From assembly GCA_013398295.1 (NCBI GenBank), contig VZSF01002037.1:62001-126000 (forward strand): DNA of 64,000 nt, given 5' to 3'. Position 1 is the stretch's first letter. Every line of letters begins with the position of its first letter. Under the pieces are notes generated by a model. That model saw only the letters and a program-made list of their open reading frames with translations, was not told the DNA's origin and ran no database searches. This DNA is from Chionis minor. Its lineage: Eukaryota > Chordata > Aves > Charadriiformes > Chionididae. This document shows positions 49,001 to 62,244 of this stretch, in pieces. The position numbers and the translations under genes were made by a program.

Positions 49001-52000
49001 GAAGAACAAATGAGGTTTAGACTTAATGTGTTTGAAATCACAGCGCTAACATGATTCCAGCCACTATCATCAGTTTCTCAACTAAACTATTAGTCCACCA
49101 GTATTCCTTTTCCTTCCTGGCACAGAAACCTATGTCAGAAGAACCACCTCCGAGCAGCGGGAGGAGAGGAAATCCGAGTCCTCACAACCACAGCTCAGTC
49201 AGGTTCCTCTGGTTTGGGTTTTTTTCAGGGTTAAGGAAAAATAAAGAGCAAATATCAAACCACCCCATGAGCCTGTTCTTGAAGAACATCATCCCTTTAA
49301 AAACTGCATCTTTAATTAACAAATTTAAGTGTTGTCTTTTTTTTTTCCTTTGTTGTTTGTGGGGTTTTTTTTGTTTTGGTTTTTTATTTTTTTTCCCTCA
49401 AAGCCCAGTATGTTGTGGGCAAAGCCCTTAGAGACTCAGTTCCCCATATTCCTTGATTGCTATATGTAAATAAAAGCATTTAAATAACCAACAATCTCTG
49501 GCTTCCTATGTAAAAGGGAAAGTGGGAGACATGAAATACAAAAACTTGATGATATAATAACAAAGAAAGCATAAATAAAATCACTTGCTTTGCTAAGAAT
49601 AAAGGTTAGGACCAAACATTTTAATTTAAATTACTGGCACTTGTGTAGATAAACAGCACTTGGTAATTTTGCTTAAGTACTAAAGGGGTTTTCACTCCCA
49701 AATGGCCCATTTCTACCAATTATGTCAATTAATTAGGAAAAAAAATGGAATAGAGGTGCTTTGGTGTCTCTACGAACAAAGATGGGAAGAACGGGAAGCC
49801 ATTTACATTAATAAATATCCATCAAAACACCCCGGCCGAGCAGCAGCGTAATGGAGCAGCGACAGCACATCTGGCTCCCAACCCAACGGCTCCTCCTCAC
49901 GTCTTCCCCGCACACTCCATGGAAACCTGACCACACAAGGCCCCTCTGAGCAGGAAATAACTGCCATTTCGGTCTTAAATATGGATACAGCCACATTTTT
50001 AAAAAAAAGTATAAAGACAAAGCATTTGGTGTCGTCTTCCCCCCCCCAGTTTGACCATCTATAACAATTTCCAGTTAGTATTTTGCCCTCACCGGCAGAA
50101 GGATACTCCCTTCAAAGCCAAATATCGTACCTCATATTTTAACTTATTTAATGATTGGATCAGGAAGAAACACCTATTAAGAACAGATGTTTTGCTATAA
50201 ATAAGTCAAAGCATCCCCTAAAAATCCCAGTTCTGTAAGCAAATTTCAGACAAGCCTTCCTTAGAAGTACAAACATTATTACGGTAATAATAAGCAAAAC
50301 TGTATTATTATACTTCATCTTCCCCCAAAATAGTGTATTTTAAATTACATACAATCATTACCAGGGAAGTGCAGCAAGTATCACTCGGGATAAGTGTCTC
50401 CTGGTCAGACTTCCAAGCTGGCCAAGCTTCCGCTGCGGCAGTCGGTGGCCGTAGGCTGGTATGGGTCACCCAGCTAAGACAGGACCATGCCTTCATGGTG
50501 CTTTTGTTCTCTGGCAAAACGCTATTTTATTTATTATTTTTTCTAAGCTCTGTCACCCAATGTGGATCTCTGAGGCCACAAAGGAGATCGGCTTTGCCTC
50601 ACCCACCCTGAAGGTCTCCTGAGAAAGGCAGAGACTTGAGATACTCCGATACAAGTACCATGAGGTGGTTGCACATCAAAGGACGTGGCATTGTCACACA
50701 CACACCTGGGGTCAACGTAATGGGGACAACATAACCCAGATCTGCCCAGGGCCGCACCAAGTTTCCAGGGAGGCTGCAAGAGCCTTGGGGACAAAGCAGC
50801 CAGAGCAGCCCGCCTACGGGATGCCACCTCAAGGTGGCTGGTGGCACAAGGGAAGCTCCACAGATTCTTGTCTGCTGTAGGCAACCAAAAGAGGAGCTAC
50901 CCAGGGTGGCTTCCTTCAAAGGGTAGATGGCTCACAAGAGATAGCATGGATGCTAAATGCTGGGGTATACTGGAATTTCACATACTCCCGAAGGCACCGG
51001 ATCACACGTGTAACATGGACACAGCCCACTTGAGACAACAGCTTCCAGCAAGCATTGGTTCTGGCTCCCTAAAGCACAGCCACTGGCAAGGGAGGGGAAA
51101 AAAAAATAAAATTGTTCCCCACTCTTAAGAAAAGTGCCATGAAAACCAGAGATAAGTTAAAAAAAATTAAATTAAGCTTATATGATTATATAGCTTATTT
51201 GTCTTCAAAAATTACAGCAATTTCTGCACAAAGCTTCGTTGCATGCAACAAAGCATCTGTGTTCTCCAGTTTAATTGCTTTGTTTTTCTTAAAAAAAAAA
51301 AGGAGACCTCAGTTTTCATGCAAGAAAAGAATATTGTTTTCCAGATCCCTTTCCAAACACCCACGTGAACCAGAAATATATTATGTCTCTACTCATGGAA
51401 ACAAAAAAAAGAGGGTACAGGTAGCTTGCTAGGAGTCTAGAGTGTCATTCTCTAGTGACTAATGTTATTTAGTGCTTCATTTTTAATATTTCAGTACACA
51501 AATATTTTTTTTGAGGATGTTTTATGGCAGTGATCCCATCCATTTCAAACTAAGTTGGAAACAATCATCACACAGAACTAATTCTTTTTTCCTCCCTTCA
51601 ATTTAACTTTTTAATAATGGAATCTGGTGTGGAAGTGTGAGCACGCACATTCCGGTGAACCAGGTGAGAATTTAATCCCTTCAGCCTTTGCATTTCTTCC
51701 TCCAAGTAGGGGGTTTAGTCCTTTTATTGGTTCAAAACCTGTCCTTTTAGGCAAAAAAAAAAAAAATCTTTTTTCAGCACCTTCTCTTTTGTGAAGTCAG
51801 TTGCCTGAAGAAATCACCCATATCTTATTCAATTTGGATGCATCTTCTGCTTTTCCTCCCTGTTCAGTCTTTTCTGTACTATATTATCCAGATTTTAGCT
51901 GTCATACAAAATGCGATAATAAAAATAATAATCAAGGAAAGTATTTAAGTATTGATTTATCTTTAAGGTTTAAAAAACCTTAAAGAGTTTTTAAACTCTT

Positions 52001-55000
52001 TTTTTAAAAATCAAGCACAAGCAACCAGATGTAGGACAGGCAACTCCGAGTTGCTTCCAGGCCACTCTGCAGCCAAACAGGGAACATTTTGTTCCATTTT
52101 AATAGGACATCAGACGAAGAAAACATGTCTAGACACTGTTTTTTCTTTCCTTCCCCTTCCCTCGGCTACTGCAAGCGATAAATGTGCGTATTTTCCAAGC
52201 AAAATGCACAGCGTCGCCGCTGCTGTTGTCATGCGGCCACATTTGTTGCCCAGAAGTGTTTTAAGTGGTAAAATATACCCGGCGACAAGGAAATCCGCAG
52301 CTATGGAATATTCAAATGCAAGAGTAAAAGCAGTTTGAAGTTAAAACTCAAAGGGACACAGCGATCTGGCACATCAGAAAATTCCCTTAGAAACACCTAT
52401 AGTTATTAAGGAGAAACACTCAGAAAATTCCAGGCAAAAAAAAATAATTTCGGAGAGTAGCTGTTGATAGTCTCACATCACACTGACATCCCAAAAATAT
52501 TATTGTCGTGGTGGTTTAAAGCTTCAACTGGATATAAATATGCAGCTGCGTATGTTCAAGACAGTTCAGGCAGAGGCATGTTTTTACCACCTGAACAGCG
52601 GCAATTCCAGACCTTCCCCAGAGCCAGATCCTGGGGTGGGGCGGGGGGAAGTGGAAGGAGACATCAACTTTTCAACCTCCTACCATTTGGGATGGGGACA
52701 ACCCATGTTTTACAAACATCACGTTCTGAAATGCTCAGCTTTATTCATATCCCCCCATCACGCAATAGTTCATTTTGCCTGAGTAATTTTTTATTTTTTG
52801 TTAAATTTAAGGCTATTAGAGACTTTACAGCAGTTTCCAAAACTTCAGATCTATTTCTTGTTTATTTTCCACACCACTATTGTTAATTTTTCCCCTCCCC
52901 TAATGCATTTTAGGTACTTTTGGGCGCATAAGTCGCCAACACCATTCATTCACATCTCCGCTAGAGCCCATCTATTCAATACTCGGATGCGTTGAAGAAA
53001 GATATTAAGAAATACAGCAGCCTCCTCACTGCCAGGAACTTCCGTGAGTCATGGCTGAGGTGTTTTTTTAAGAAGGACGTGCTATAGATCAGATGGAACG
53101 GCCAGAATCTGGGATTATTCACATATTTCACTGCTGGGGCCTCTGAATAGCCAGACACTGAATTCAAAGCCAGAGTTGCAAGACATGATCTAATCTAAAC
53201 CACTTTGTACCAAATCCTATTTCAAAATTACCCTCAGCCTTTCGACCAAACCCCATTTTAAAAGCATTTGGCACCAAAAACTTAAATTATATTGCAATTA
53301 TACAGCAGCTACTAGTAACGCGTGCTATACAGCTCTATGAAGCATTAATAAACTCAATACTAAAAATATACTAATATGCAGTGAATTTTTAATTGTGAAA
53401 CACAATTACAGGCCATTTGTTTGCTTTTAATCATGCCGAGTAATTAGCTCCCTTGCTTCCCATCATTCCTTAAAGTAGCTTTACCATAATATATGGCCAG
53501 TAATGTTTTATCCCCGTGTTTTGCACCTGCAGGGATAACTGCAAGAGATACAGGGCAACGGCGATTTGGGCTCAGGGTGAAGGAAACCACCCCACCTGGC
53601 AAGGTCTGACACCCATTTTTCCACAGGTACAATTGACCGGACGGGAGAACCCGGCTTGCTCCCAGCATCCAGCGCGGATTTAGCGAGGCAACTCGCAGGA
53701 CGGCGGGGAAGGAAGAATTTACGGCAGGAGTTGAAATCCACCCAGCAAAAAAAAAAAAAAAACCACAGATAGCAACAGGCTGGAAGGTCTCCAAAAAAAG
53801 ACAGGCCAAAATTTATAACATTAAAGGTTATGCTCTTAAATACCTTGATACAATATGCAAAACACCCTGAGCTCCTCAAATACGGAGATTTAATTTCACC
53901 ACTTGCTGCAGAAACGTTGCAGGTTTCTGCTTCCACAGCCAGGCGAGAAACCGAACGGACAGCGCTGCATGGGAATCTTCTCCCGAGACACGTCCCGCGG
54001 CCTCCAGATAACGAAGCATCCTGCCAAATGCATTGACCGTTGAACCTCTGGATCTTTATCACGTTGCTTAAAGAAGAGCGATGGGAGAAATCTGAACCCA
54101 CCAGCCCCGGGACAGACAGAAAATGACGGATGAGAGGAATCTCTAGGGCAGGAACAGCAAATGAAGTGCCCAAAGTGGTCACTTAACAAACGAGGAGTTG
54201 TCAAGTGAGACAATTCTTCAGATCTTTAAAACAAAATGTTTTTTAATCACGGCTGGAACGTGGCAGGGGCTCAACAGGGCAGGTGTCCAGCGGAGTTCTG
54301 AAGAGCGAGCCGACTGCATCCAACTACAAGATGGGGTTTAGACTGGACTAAGTAAGAGGTCCACTTAAGTAGATTGGTAGATAATGAAGAAGCATGAAAT
54401 CAATCTTTATTCTGGGCTCCTGTGAAAGCCACCCCAGACAGAGGATGAGCCAGTAGCATCTCCCATGTTCCTAAGGTACAAATGCAACTTTCCGAGCCGA
54501 GGGGCACCACGACCAACTACTTACAAGGTACCAGACATCTCCCTTACCCCAACTGGAAAGACACCTTCTGCTGCCAGCTGGAGGAGCTGCCAGACCTTCC
54601 TTTCTTCTCTCAATAATTAACACCAAATGAAGCAAGGAGTGGAACATCACCAGGATACTCTGAAGAACTGGGGTTGCTGATTAACGGAAGGTAATCTGGC
54701 AATATATGCTGGTAATTCGGCTGCTTTTATTCACCAAATTTCTGCCACCTTTTAGCTTCAAAGGGAGGTCAAAGAATATTTTTTTAAAAAGTGAACATCA
54801 AAGGAGTTTTGAATTAAAAATCAAAGCAGGACCCTGACTTTTTGCCAGCTTACGTGTACAACATAGCAAACGTTTGAGGTCTGGATCTCCACAGTCCCAG
54901 ACCAAAAGTGCCACTCCAAGTCTTATATTTCCGTGGAAAACATAAGAGTAAACAGGCATTGTGATCTTTTAAAGATGTGCAATACACAAACCCTTCTTTG

Positions 55001-56776
55001 GAAACCTGTACGCTCAGCATTTCTGCAAAAAATGCAGCTTTAGTACCTCTAAGGGCAAACAAAAAGCAGGTTGTTTGGAAACAACGTGATTTCAAAGTAC
55101 CCTTTTATTTTAAAAAAGGAACAGCTCTCTATTCCAGAGCTACAGCCTGAACATCAATTCCCTATTAGCAGCACCCAAGGGGTTTTTTTTCCTATATAAC
55201 ATAAGTGGCTGAATAAATATATAGTTCTTAAACAGCCCTTAGCTCTCTTAATTAAGTGCAGTGAAAATACATGGCTTGCTAAGGCAACAAGTGTCAAAAT
55301 TAGTCCAAATAACATCGTGTTAAGGATATGTAGGATACACTAAATGCTACGCATCCTAGAGGACGAGCATTACAGCAAGCCGATTTCGCTGGGATGAAAG
55401 TCTCTCTCTTCGTAATTAGAGGTGTTGCAAACTCCTGCAGCCTGCTGAGTGACAAGCCCATTTCTTACCAACCCGGTTATTATTCAACAGTCAAATCCAG
55501 CAGTAAAATGCCAGTCAACGGGATTCATCTGCCCTCAGAATAATTTATCCCTGTACCGTACCTTTCCCTGGAATACCAAATTTCACCCACATCACGCCAG
55601 GCCTGGAAAGATGAGGAATTTGGCAGGTGCCAGGGAAGAAGGAAGCAATGGGTACGGTGGCGGTAGGGAATTTTGCAAGTAAAACTTAGATCAAAGCCAT
55701 CCATCACAAACAGTAACGCAGCAGGAAAAAACAAAGATACGACACAGGAGGAATAAGCCTGTCCCACCTTAGTCCTGAGACTCAAAAATCTTCTCCCCAG
55801 AGGAGCAGGGCTTGGACCAGCACCCCCTTTCTCACCGGCAGACGTGAAAGCTTCACTACCAAACATCTAACCTGGAATGCTTGGAAGCATCCACTTTGTC
55901 CTCTGCTAATTCCCGTGTCCCTTGCACAGCATCAAGCCTACGGGCTTTCGTTCAGGCTGTCCTCGCTCCGAAGGCTGGGACCTGTGTCCCAGCAGGAATC
56001 ACTGCAGCCTGAGGACACCGACTGTCACATCCTCCCTGTCACATCCTCCCAGCTGTCATCTACCCACCTGATTGCTGTAATCCCCCTCCATAGCCTCAGG
56101 GAGAGGAGCCATCCTTCCTCACATCATTGTCAACAGCAAAACTACTGAAAAATGCATAGAAAAGAGAAAGCAGGAGGGAACAAATAACTAGAAGGTAGTA
56201 CCATACCACCAACCAGTTCCTAAGGAGGGAGAGAGAAGAAGGATGCGACACCATCCCTAAGGGAGAAAAAAAACCCCACAAAGTAAAGAAAAAAAACACC
56301 CTCCGAAAAAGCACAACACAAATGAGCCAAGAAACAGCACAGATGTGTAACATCATGGTAGCGGGTGCAGAAACAGCTACGAAAACCCGCTGTGTCTAGA
56401 CATCTCTTGGTTTTGTTTTGTCATTAAATGGAGTCAGACCCACCTAGCCTGTAATAACAGACCAAAAATGCAATCTTTACAAAGATAACCTTAAAACTGG
56501 TCCTACCGAAGTTAATATTTTATCTTCAACACTTAAAATAATTTGAATGGAATCGCACCATGTTTTTTACATAAAACCATATTTCGTTTCAAGCTCTTAA
56601 ATCTTTATCAACCAGCGGATAGTCCATCCAGGGCCACCCCATCTGAGCCAAATATACATGATAAACACTCCAAACCAAATAGCATCAGTTTCCTATTGTT
56701 TGGCCACTAATTTCAAAGAGAAAGGAAGCTCTTGTCTCTTCTGTAATCAGCACTACAGTCTACAGAATTTGTGAAT
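46039..56776. other. Longest repeat-poor stretch of intron 1 in the window
   Basis: About 10.7 kb with no recognised transposon or exon. It includes a T-rich patch (49328-49400), overlapping hairpins (51960-52001), a run of 16 A (53747-53762) and a TAAT cluster near 48667-48690. The segment 53510-54180 is GC-richer with an open minus-strand frame of about 225 codons, but it has no recognisable domain and starts with GTG. Confidence 0.5.
51960..52001. other. Two overlapping perfect inverted repeats
   Basis: The first has 12-base arms at 51960-51971 and 51975-51986 (tctttaaggttt and its complement) with a 3-base loop. The second has 9-base arms at 51982-51990 and 51993-52001 (aaagagttt and its complement). 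The shared bases 51982-51986 make the two hairpins mutually exclusive. Confidence 0.85.
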
Positions 56777-56917
56777 TGCCCCATCCCTGGAAGTGTTCAA
56801 AGCCCCAACCAACCTGGCCTTGAGCAACCTGGTCTAGTGGGAGGTGTCCCTGCCCAGGGCAGGGGGTTGGATTAGATGGTCTTGAAGATCCCTTCCAACC
56901 CAAACCGTTGTACGAAT
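56777..56917 (+). mobile_element. CR1 LINE 3' end
   Basis: Reads gccccatccctggaagtgtt, caacctggtctagtgggagg, cagggggttggattagatgg and cccttccaacccaaaccgtt. It keeps the longer 'ggaagtgttcaa' motif, so it does not belong to the shortened-motif group. The octamer tail is lost. Confidence 0.92.
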
Positions 56918-59900
56918 GCCAGAGGAGGTGCCATCCCTGCCCCAGCTGCAGATGTGGCATTACCTGGGTCAGGGAGAAGCCACAGTAGTTACTAAAATTT
57001 GACTGGAAGGAGCCAGTTTTTTCCCTTTTAAGAAACAACTCCAGAAAACGCCGCATTTGGTCAGGAGTGAGACATAGCCAGACACCACCAAGAGCAAGGC
57101 AAAGCAGATGCAGCTCCTGAAGATGCACAGGCAAGGGTGGATGGACCTCAATTAGCAGCTGATTAACACAGTTGAAAGGCATCTACCAAACAACTCCAAA
57201 CCTCGGGGTTCATCCCAGAGGAGGGCTGTGACAGAACGTCTGGCAGTCATCTAAAAGCTGGAACCAATCTGTGGATCAAGGTTTCACTTAAATGCACAAG
57301 CTGCAATATAACTCCTTACAGACCACTCATTCTGTCCTCAAAGCCCCAAATTTGCTTATTGTGGGTGTTTACCAGCAATTGGTCATCATGCCTGAGCAGA
57401 ATTAACCTACGGAATTTCACAGGAGCTAAACTAACAGGAATGCATTTAAGTTACTCCAAAAGCACGTAGAATTTAACAGAAACCAAGCACCTTTCTATAG
57501 GCTGGGGCAGGTGGCTGTTACTTATTCTGGAAGGTCATAAATTCAGTAAAATGGTCCTATATATCTCTAGAAAGGCTCTTATTGCTGGGTAACCACTGCA
57601 GAGTTGTTACCATCAGGAAAAAGAGCAATAAAAAACGCAAGACCTGACCATCAGCAGGTAACTGAGCACCTCGTTAGGCAAGTAAACCTCTTCCTAACGA
57701 ACTGCTAATTCTCTAAGCCCACCTTAGTTGCTCAGTAGATGGCACATTTGGGGTTACCAAGCAGAGCCCACCAACCCTCCCAACGCACTCAGGTGCATTC
57801 CCAGTTAAGCCAGGATTTATTGTACCTGGCAGGATGAAGAAGCATTGCCCAGCCGCCTACAGGACAGAGGAAAGTGATAGTAAAGTATTTTCAAGTTCTT
57901 TAGAAGACAGATGCCAAAAGCCACCTCCAACAGGGGGCAAAAGCCACCTGTATCCAGCCCGTGGGCTGAGGTGGGTGGCAAGTAATTCAGCTCCTGCATG
58001 TCTGCAGCGTACAAGGGACTTCACCGAAGTACATAACAGCATCGAATCAAAAGTAGCTTCAAAAGTGGCAAACCTTGCAGAGGAATACACTGAAATCCAA
58101 TGATCAAAGACATCAGACAACACGCAGAAAGACAAGGAGACAGATTTTCCCGTTTCCTTTGTCCCCGTGGTGCACGGAATCATTATCGCCTTCTCTGCCA
58201 GCCCACGCCCGAGACTCCCCAGCGTTCGCACGCCGTTAACGCTGCCTCTTCAGAGGGTTCTTCAAAGCCAGGAGATTCCCATTCGCATTCCTGAAGGAGC
58301 TCATGACAGTCAGGCGTTTATTGATTCCCATTTAGCCACACCGTGATCTCCCTGCCGGTCCCCCCCAGCATCACCAGTGCACAGCTGGAATCCGCGGGAC
58401 CCGGATTTCCTCCGCAAGGGCTGAGTTTTGATCCCGCTTCCGTCCATGTACCTGCACTGAGTTCAGGTGCCTGGTCTTGGGGGAAAAAGGGCCAGATTCC
58501 GGGCCTCAACAGCACGTCTTCTGATTAGTAACGAACCACATCAAATAAAACATAAGCGATGTACTCGTGTCGAATACCACAGGCAAAATTTGGCAGCGAT
58601 AAACAAAATGAGCAGCCATTCCTGCAGCCCTCATTCACACAGCAAGGCCAGCACACATGGCCTGCATTTAAAAAAAAACAGACAAGTTTTTGATTTACCT
58701 AATCAATATGCACTTTCTGTTTTCAAAATCATAGCTCAAGGGAAGGAATATGAAATATTTTTTGTCATTAGCACTTAAAACAGATCCACCGCCTGCATCT
58801 CCAGGAGATTTCTTCCTAGATGAGTTGTTCTTCATCCCAGCTGAACACTTCTGCCATTACTTCATATGGGAAATATTTTTTTTTAGCTGGCTCATCCCTT
58901 TCTTCTGAGCGTCAAATCGACACCTACAAAACGGACAAGTTTGCAAAAAATCCTGCCAAGGAACTGTGCTTTACTGCTCTCGACTAATGTCAGACAAAGT
59001 GTCAGCGACTCCAGAACCGCTCTTGGCAACGCACACGATGGAAAGCATCCAATTCAAGCAGCCGAAAAGGCTGCACAAAGGAACTGATGTGCTGCATATT
59101 AAATTGTGTCAATGATTATGTATAATTGTATCATTACCTAGAATGAAATTAATGGAAGTTACCATTCAGGAGAAACAAGCAAGAAATTAGGTTTGAAGTA
59201 GCATAATGAAAGATTTAAGTTAAGGAAGAAGTCAGTCGCGTTTTTTTAAATTCCTGGTTATAGTGTCATCAAACACGCACCATCCAAACCCTGCTTGTCA
59301 CTGGGATGCAAAGAGTTTTCCCCTTCTTCAAACTAGAAGAGTCAAGCATGAATAACTGTCTTTATCCTGATTCTCAAATGTATAGCCATGCACAAGTGAA
59401 TCTGCAGGTGAATGAAAGAAATATTGTTGGAGCCATAAGAAAAGATAGCATTTAGAGGATCTTTCACAGCAGAAATGCTATTGAAAAAAAAATCACATAG
59501 CAAAGGGAATTGCATCACTGAGTGCACAACTGCACATCTTTCACAGACCAAAGCCATTCAAGCAGTTGGTCAACAGTTATTTGCCATGGATATTAAAAGA
59601 ATCTCTGTTACCATTAAGGAAAAACAGGATTTACAATTTGCAACCTGACATCGTTATCACAGAAGAGGTCCCACACATGCAACTTATCGTTCTTTGAACT
59701 ACATCTGAACAAATCCCAGCAAACAATTTTATTTTAATTCATACTATTGCTCTACTTCTTATAGCTAAATTCAGGTTCAACACATTCCAATTAAAAAAAA
59801 TGTGTAAACACAGACAGCTGTACTACTTAGTACTTACTAATTGCTATATACTATATATTGCTATAATACTTTGTATTATTTACAAGGCCAAACACAACTT

Positions 59901-62244
59901 TCACAGCCCTCCAGGCAAAACTGGTGGAAAGCGCAAGTAGCAAACCCAACTCGAGGAAAAATAAAAAACCAAAATATTGCCTACGTGTAGTTTAACGTCG
60001 CGTCGTTTCTGTGGGTTTGATGGAAAAGCCAGGAGCAGCTCTCCACCCTGCATGCGGTTGATCCACGTCCCCCGCTGCTGTGCGATGGTTAATCCCATTA
60101 AAAACAAGCAGGCTCTGACTGGGCCAAGCTGGGCTGCTGGCCTCTGGCCTCCCCGCAGCAGCCAAGCTGGATCAATGGTTCCACCACAATTCCTCTTCTT
60201 GGCTTTTACATGGAATGAGATAATGGGAACTCATCGGAAGGCCTTCCAAGGCGCTTCCCACCGAGCCAGATGGAGCTGACCCCTAGCACTGTGCATGGGC
60301 TTCAAAAAGTGCCAGATTTATTTCGAGAAATAACCGGGCAAGCTAGACGCACCACCGCTTTACTCAAAGACAACCTCCAAGACGAACAGTTAAAGTTTAA
60401 GGATCTCTTATACCAGCAACGGTACTCAATTTCATAACCCGTTACTGCAAATAGCCAAAAAAATATCATCCCCAATTTTTGTTGCAAAACTTCTAAAGCG
60501 CTTTCTAAGCTTTTTACATCTTTCTGACAATGCTTTTATTTTGTCTGAATTGGCCCACTTGGCAATTTTTGATTGCAGTAAAAATAATCCTGCACATCTG
60601 TCACCTGATTTTGATACAAATCCATAAGGCAGCTCATGTCTGAAGCTTTTACTAAGCCTGAAGAAGAACCAGATGAAAAAACCTGAATTTACAACATAAT
60701 TGAGTTTGTGATATGCTTGGTCACCATTAGCAGAACTAGGTAGGATCCTTGGATGCTGTGTTAGTGCAAATACGTGCAAAGTCATATCCTTTTGAACTTC
60801 TACAGTTAAAAAAAGGGCCAGCAATTTATTGCTGACAACCTCTGAAAACTGAAGTGAGATATAGCAAGCTTGGAAACCAACTTTTTTTTTTCCCTTGGGT
60901 TAGTTAGCATTTGAAAAAGCAGTTTTAATAACAGGAAGCCTAACACACACGGTATTGTATCAAAACATCGCTCATCTGTTGCGGAAGTTGGGAGATGGAG
61001 AAGTCAGCGGCAATCTTAAAGCACTGGGATTTCTCTCAAAACAATGGTGCTTCAGGGACAGATGGAAGACACCCACATTAGCATTTCTGCTTGGATTCAA
61101 TTGCACTTTTCAAAGCTCCTTGTATCTCCCAGCTCTTGTGCTCAATCCACATGGTGGAGGACTCTCCACCTCCTCAACCTGCTAATGCAGACACAGGTAT
61201 CGCCACACTCTTTGGTTATAATCTGGTTTTCCATGCTTCTACTTCCAGCATCATCCAAGGAGGAGTACAGCTCACCACGCACTGAAGAAATTGCAAATTC
61301 TTAACTCTCTCCAAATCTAAAATTATTTTAATATGGGGGGTAAATCAAAATCCTATAAATAATTCTGATTATCCTTCAAAAGCAGGACTCCAATTGCCAG
61401 AACATGCCTCCTCTCTCCCTTTGCTCCCATAAATAATATTCTTTCAAGGGAAACTGTGAAGCCCTGAGGTAAAAATAATATTTTAAAGTTTTATCCCTAG
61501 TAGGTTACAAAACTTCTCTGCTGACCCTATATTCTTGGGCCTATATTGATTTTCAATTAAAAATTTATCAGGACTAGAGGAAGTAATAAAGCAGCCAAAA
61601 TCACTATGGGAGACCCAGAAATGAAAAAATAAGGTTGTTTCGGAGACCGAGAGAGCAGTTGATGCATGCAATATCTAAATACAGGCAACAAAACTGGTCT
61701 ACCACAAAGAGAACAAGAAAGGAGAGGAAAGGGAGGAGGAAGCAGAAGACAATCAATGGAGTTAGATTTATAGTGAAAAGGTTAATTAAATCTTTTGCTG
61801 ACTTTTACTTTGGAAGTCACTTTTCCCAATGTAAATATAGAAAGTGCCCTTTTCCGAGGCTCCCATCACAAAAATACTCGGTGCATACAAAACCACCCCA
61901 CAATAAACCATCACTTCACTTTCTGAAAGGTAAAGTGGGGCCACTGTAGAGCAGCTGACCTGCAAATAAATCTTAGTGGCCAGACACGTCCCTTGCTGTC
62001 TGGCACTAACTACTGGAGGCATTTCTTCCCTTTAACCAACGGCGGAAGCATTGTAAGACAGGATTATGGCTATCAGAAAGGATCTGTGCGGACCTGCACG
62101 CATCAATCTGCGCAGATAGAGCAGCCAAGTTACTCTGTCAAAGCTTAAAGGCCATAATTTTATAAACTGGAAAACTAGTGAACTCGCACAGTATCATCCT
62201 CAGAAGGTCAAGAGCAACATCGCAGGAGCAGTATTTCCTCTAGC
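56918..62244. other. Intron sequence without recognised gene or transposon
   Basis: AT-rich unique-looking DNA. The stretch 59090-59230 is rich in TAAT/ATTA motifs. No exon, RNA gene or transposon supported. Confidence 0.5.

Noticed and set aside
52502..52545. gtcgtggtggtttaaagctt, recalling the 'tgtcgtggtttaaccccagc' end of reversed avian LTRs
   Set aside because: Similarity fades after about 15 bases and no other LTR motif follows.
53508..54182. Open minus-strand frame of about 225 codons in a GC-richer part of intron 1
   Set aside because: It begins with GTG, has no recognisable domain, contains a phenylalanine run translated from poly-A/T, and overlaps other open frames. Best explained by local GC richness lowering stop frequency.
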